Part shown: in pieces, positions 61,460-64,000 of the stretch | How positions within the stretch are numbered: the first letter of the stretch is position 1 | Layout: the number at the start of each line of letters is the position of its first letter | Source of the DNA: Gallionella sp. | Lineage (GTDB): Bacteria > Pseudomonadota > Gammaproteobacteria > Burkholderiales > Gallionellaceae | Reading direction: 5' to 3' | Assembly: GCA_028714895.1 (NCBI GenBank) | Contig: JAQTLM010000012.1 | Location: 16,291 to 80,290, forward strand | Length of the DNA: 64,000 nucleotides | Program-made: the position numbers and the translations under genes | Notes under the pieces: model-generated | What the model was told of the DNA's origin: nothing | Seen by the model: only the letters and a program-made list of their open reading frames with translations | The model's database searches: none

Positions 61460-62827
61460 TCAAGCCGCCACCTCCGTCCGGTTCAACCGCGGATCGAACG
61501 CATCGCGCACCGCGTCGGCGAACAGGTTTGCCGCCAGCACCAGCACCAGCATGAAGCCGAATGCGGCCGCCAATGCCCACCACACCATCGGTTCGCGCCC
61601 CATCTCCAGCCGTGCCGCGTTGATCATTGTGCCGAAGCTGATCATCGACGGGTCCACGCCCACGCCGACATAGGACAGCACCGCCTCGGCCAGCACCAGC
61701 GCGCTGAAATCCATCACCAGCGAGATCAGGATGATGTGCATCACGTTCGGGACAATGTGGCGCGTCAGGATGCGCAACGAAGACACGCCGAACGACTGTG
61801 CCGCCTGGATGTATTCCAGTTCGCGCAGCTTGAGCGTCTCGCCGCGCAGCAGGCGGCACAGTCCGGTCCAGCTTGTCATGCCGAGGATCAGGCACAGGAA
61901 CACCAGCCGCAGGTCGGCGCGCGATGCGGAGGTATCGAACCACTGCGGGTGCGTCTCGATGGTGACCTGCATCATCAGCACCGCCGCAGCGATCAGCAGC
62001 ACGCTGGGGATGGAGCTCAGCACGGTATAGACATACTGGATCGCGTCATCCACCCAGCCGCGAAAATAGCCGGCCGCGATGCCCAGCAGCAATGCCAGCG
62101 GCAAGGTGACCAGCGTCGTTACGGTACCGATGATCAAGCCGGTGCGGATGCTTTTCAGCGACAGGTACAGCACATCCTGCCCGACTTTGTCGGTGCCGAG
62201 CACGTGATAGGCGGCGGCGAGATAGGCGGTCGCGCCGGCCAGCGCGGCGATGGCGAGTGTGGCGATCAGTAAAGGGCGCAGCGGCAGGCGGCGTTGCGCC
62301 AGCCATCGCTTGCCGCCCAACGCAAGCAGCAGTCCCGCCAGCAATCCGCCCAGCGCACCCAGCAAGGCACGCTTTAATATATCGCTGGCAAGCTGCGATT
62401 CATCGGCCAGGTGCGCGCCGCCATAGCGCAGACGCGGGTAGTCGCGCAGCACGTTGCCCTGTGCGTCGCTCAGGCTTTCCTTCGCATACAGCGTTACCGC
62501 CAAAGGCGCAGAATAGGTTTTCTCGGTGTGCGTGCGCAATGGCTCGACCAGCTTGTCGAGCACGCTCAGCACCTCCGGAGAGTACACTGTCTCGCCGCCA
62601 TTTTTTTCCGGCAGGGCGGCGCGGTAGTGCAAGGTATCCAGCAACCCGACCAGCAGGAACAGCGACAGCACCAGCAGCGACACCATTGCCGCGGCGCTCT
62701 GCGCTACGCGCCGCCACGGCAGCAGCAAATGCTCGTGCCGCCGGATATACCAGGCCGCTGCGACACCTACCGCCAGCAGCAGGAACACCAGCGCGTCGCT
62801 CCACAGGATAACCGGCGTAAAACTCAT
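61460..62827 (-). CDS. Oligopeptide-type ABC transporter permease (DppC/OppC-like)
   Basis: 455 residues. A long N-terminal section with two membrane helices and a periplasmic loop precedes the standard binding-protein-dependent permease domain, in which GTDKVGQDVLY and the EAA-type loop QAAQSFGVSSLRILTRHIVPN are clear. The C-terminus DAFDPRLNRTEV is typical of DppC. It overlaps the upstream permease by 4 bases (ATGA). No binding-protein gene is in the window. Confidence 0.9.
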   Translation of the reverse strand: MSFTPVILWSDALVFLLLAVGVAAAWYIRRHEHLLLPWRRVAQSAAAMVSLLVLSLFLLVGLLDTLHYRAALPEKNGGETVYSPEVLSVLDKLVEPLRTHTEKTYSAPLAVTLYAKESLSDAQGNVLRDYPRLRYGGAHLADESQLASDILKRALLGALGGLLAGLLLALGGKRWLAQRRLPLRPLLIATLAIAALAGATAYLAAAYHVLGTDKVGQDVLYLSLKSIRTGLIIGTVTTLVTLPLALLLGIAAGYFRGWVDDAIQYVYTVLSSIPSVLLIAAAVLMMQVTIETHPQWFDTSASRADLRLVFLCLILGMTSWTGLCRLLRGETLKLRELEYIQAAQSFGVSSLRILTRHIVPNVMHIILISLVMDFSALVLAEAVLSYVGVGVDPSMISFGTMINAARLEMGREPMVWWALAAAFGFMLVLVLAANLFADAVRDAFDPRLNRTEVAA

Positions 62828-63801
62828 GACAGCCGTACCAGCGGATCAACCATCGTGTAGGAAATGTCCGTCAATATCAGCCCGGCGATGTACAGCGCCG
62901 AACCGAGAAACACCATCGCGCGCACCACGCTGAAATCCTGAGCGTTGATCGCATCAATGGTGTAGCTGCCCAGGCCGGGGATGCCGAAGAACGATTCGGT
63001 GAGCAGGCTGCCCATGAACAGCAGCGGAATCACCACGACCACACCGGTAAGGATCGGAATCATCGCGTTTTTCAGCACATGGCGGAACAGCACGCGCAGC
63101 TCGGACAGGCCCTTGGCGCGTGCGGTGCGCACGTAATCCTTGCCGATTTCTTCGAGGAAAATGGTGCGATACCAGCGGCTGCTGGAGCCGATGCCGCTTG
63201 CCACGCCGATGGCGATGGGCAGTACCACAAACTTGAAACTGCCGATTCCGCCGTCGTAGCCGGAAATCGGCACCAGATGCCACAGTTTGCTCACCACGAA
63301 CTGCCCGCCGATGATGTAGAACAGGCCGGATACCGACATCAGCAGCACGCACAACGCCACGCCCGCGATGTCCAGCGCGGTGGCGCGGAACAGCGTCATC
63401 AGCAGCGCGAAGCTGACATAGGCAATGAGGCCGATGAGGAAGGTCGGCAGCGCGATCGCCAGGCTCGGTCCCATGCGCGTGACAATTTCGTGCCCGATGC
63501 TGCGCCCGTCATCCGAATAACCGAAATCGAAGACGAACATGCTGGCGGATTTCCGCCAGAAAATCGTGTCGGTGATTTTGCCGGCGCCGCTGGCGGTGCT
63601 GTTGACCAGCAACGGCTTGTCGTAGCCGTGCTGCTGCTTCCACTTCTCGATGGCTTCGGGCGTGACGCGCTTGATGCCGAGTTGCATGCGCGCCATGTCG
63701 TCCGGCGTATTCACCACGAAGAACAGTGTGAAGGTCAGCAGGTTTACTCCGATCAGGATCGGCACGGCATACAGAATGCGGCGCAGCAGGTAGGCAAGCA
63801 T
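62824..63801 (-). CDS. Oligopeptide-type ABC transporter permease (DppB/OppB-like)
   Basis: 325 residues with six membrane helices. Starts MLAYLLRRILYAVPILIGVN and carries the EAA loop TARAKGLSELRVLFRHVLKNA and LLTESFFGIPGLGSYTIDAI, both standard. First gene of the operon; the 155 bases upstream are shared divergently with the acetolactate synthase gene. Confidence 0.93.
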   Translation of the reverse strand: MLAYLLRRILYAVPILIGVNLLTFTLFFVVNTPDDMARMQLGIKRVTPEAIEKWKQQHGYDKPLLVNSTASGAGKITDTIFWRKSASMFVFDFGYSDDGRSIGHEIVTRMGPSLAIALPTFLIGLIAYVSFALLMTLFRATALDIAGVALCVLLMSVSGLFYIIGGQFVVSKLWHLVPISGYDGGIGSFKFVVLPIAIGVASGIGSSSRWYRTIFLEEIGKDYVRTARAKGLSELRVLFRHVLKNAMIPILTGVVVVIPLLFMGSLLTESFFGIPGLGSYTIDAINAQDFSVVRAMVFLGSALYIAGLILTDISYTMVDPLVRLS

Positions 63802-63889
63802 CGGGTTTATATAGGCGGATGGATATAGTTGCGCGAATTATAGGGCAATATTCTGGCGCAACCGGTTTGGTGCATTATTGGTAATAAGG

Positions 63890-63918
63890 TTGACCAAAAC
63901 GTCGCCAACCTTTATCTT
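63890..63918 (+). promoter_or_regulatory. Sigma-70 promoter for acetolactate synthase
   Basis: TTGACC at 63890-63895 and TATCTT at 63913-63918 with a 17-base spacer, about 30 bases upstream of the ATG at 63956. No leader peptide or attenuator is visible in the short leader. Confidence 0.6.
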
Positions 63919-63955
63919 ACGCGGTTCTTTTTGGCTTAAATTTAGGGTGTTTGTG

Positions 63956-64000
63956 ATGGAGTTGACCGGCGCGGAGATACTGATCCGCTGTTTGCAGGAG
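63956..64000 (+). CDS. Acetolactate synthase large subunit, first codons
   Basis: Fifteen codons before the window ends: MELTGAEILIRCLQE, the N-terminus of the catalytic subunit of acetolactate synthase (ilvI/ilvB group), the first common step of branched-chain amino acid synthesis. The call rests on this short start and the divergent promoter; GTG at 63953 is a possible alternative. Confidence 0.75.
   Translation, partial: MELTGAEILIRCLQE

Overview
The window looks like a contiguous chromosomal segment of a betaproteobacterium, most plausibly of the Nitrosomonadales/Gallionellaceae type. This rests on gene order and protein character (mfd divergent from ispD-ispF, betaproteobacterial PurL, PhoH next to a bcp relic, the yqjD-E-K trio) and on a moderately high GC content; no rRNA is present, so the placement is an inference. 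Nearly all of the window is ordinary housekeeping DNA, but it is heavily colonised by short palindromic repeats of several families, some of them inside reading frames.

Layout. 1-3421: start of mfd (minus strand), then a tightly overlapped plus-strand run ispD-ispF-tsaB-rimI-udg. 3694-11718: a c-di-GMP block of two large PAS-GGDEF-EAL proteins with a urea/amide-type periplasmic binding protein between them, coupled to the second. 11750-12601: a REP-associated transposase interrupted by and bracketed by its own palindromes. 12416-14816: lplT and alr, divergent. 14837-19895: a methylthioadenosine salvage group, mtnP-apt-lipoprotein-mtnA, then a class II aldolase/short-chain dehydrogenase fusion, which together could carry MTA to adenine/AMP, DHAP and a C2 thioether. 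19922-29015: tRNA-Arg(CCT), an MFS transporter, an ABC-F ATPase, a P-type cation ATPase, a cytochrome b561-like protein, a GIDE-like/LemA pair and a spermidine-synthase-like methyltransferase-fold protein. 29048-31346: small accessory genes and a second REP transposase set among five GTAGCCCG-type palindromes. 31350-37810: nnrD, purL (with two in-frame palindromic insertions) and a FabMG-type putative enoyl reductase.

38138-49524 is the accessory part: a DUF4160/DUF2442 pair, a ParB-like protein with an adenine methylase (AT-richer than their neighbours), a membrane patatin-like phospholipase, a lipoprotein, and two copies of a ~155-bp structured leader placed just upstream of two genes. It continues with a TerB-DnaJ protein, yceH, and a large peptidoglycan hydrolase/papain-like protease joined to a lipase-like domain across an A7 frameshift. 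49861-59229 returns to core genes: ppiC, bolA, yciI, yciB, msrB, phoH, a dead bcp, acs, mltD and the yqjD-E-K trio. 59352-63801 is an oligopeptide-type ABC importer operon (minus strand), and the window ends in the first codons of an acetolactate synthase large subunit behind a clear sigma-70 promoter.

The strongest leads are: (1) the duplicated leader element of the accessory region, (2) palindromes accommodated in frame in PurL and heptamer arrays in the ABC ATPase linker, (3) a dispersed hairpin family whose stems covary between copies, (4) the aldolase/dehydrogenase fusion as a possible one-protein end to a DHAP shunt, and (5) the hydrolase-protease-lipase polypeptide with a homopolymer frameshift.
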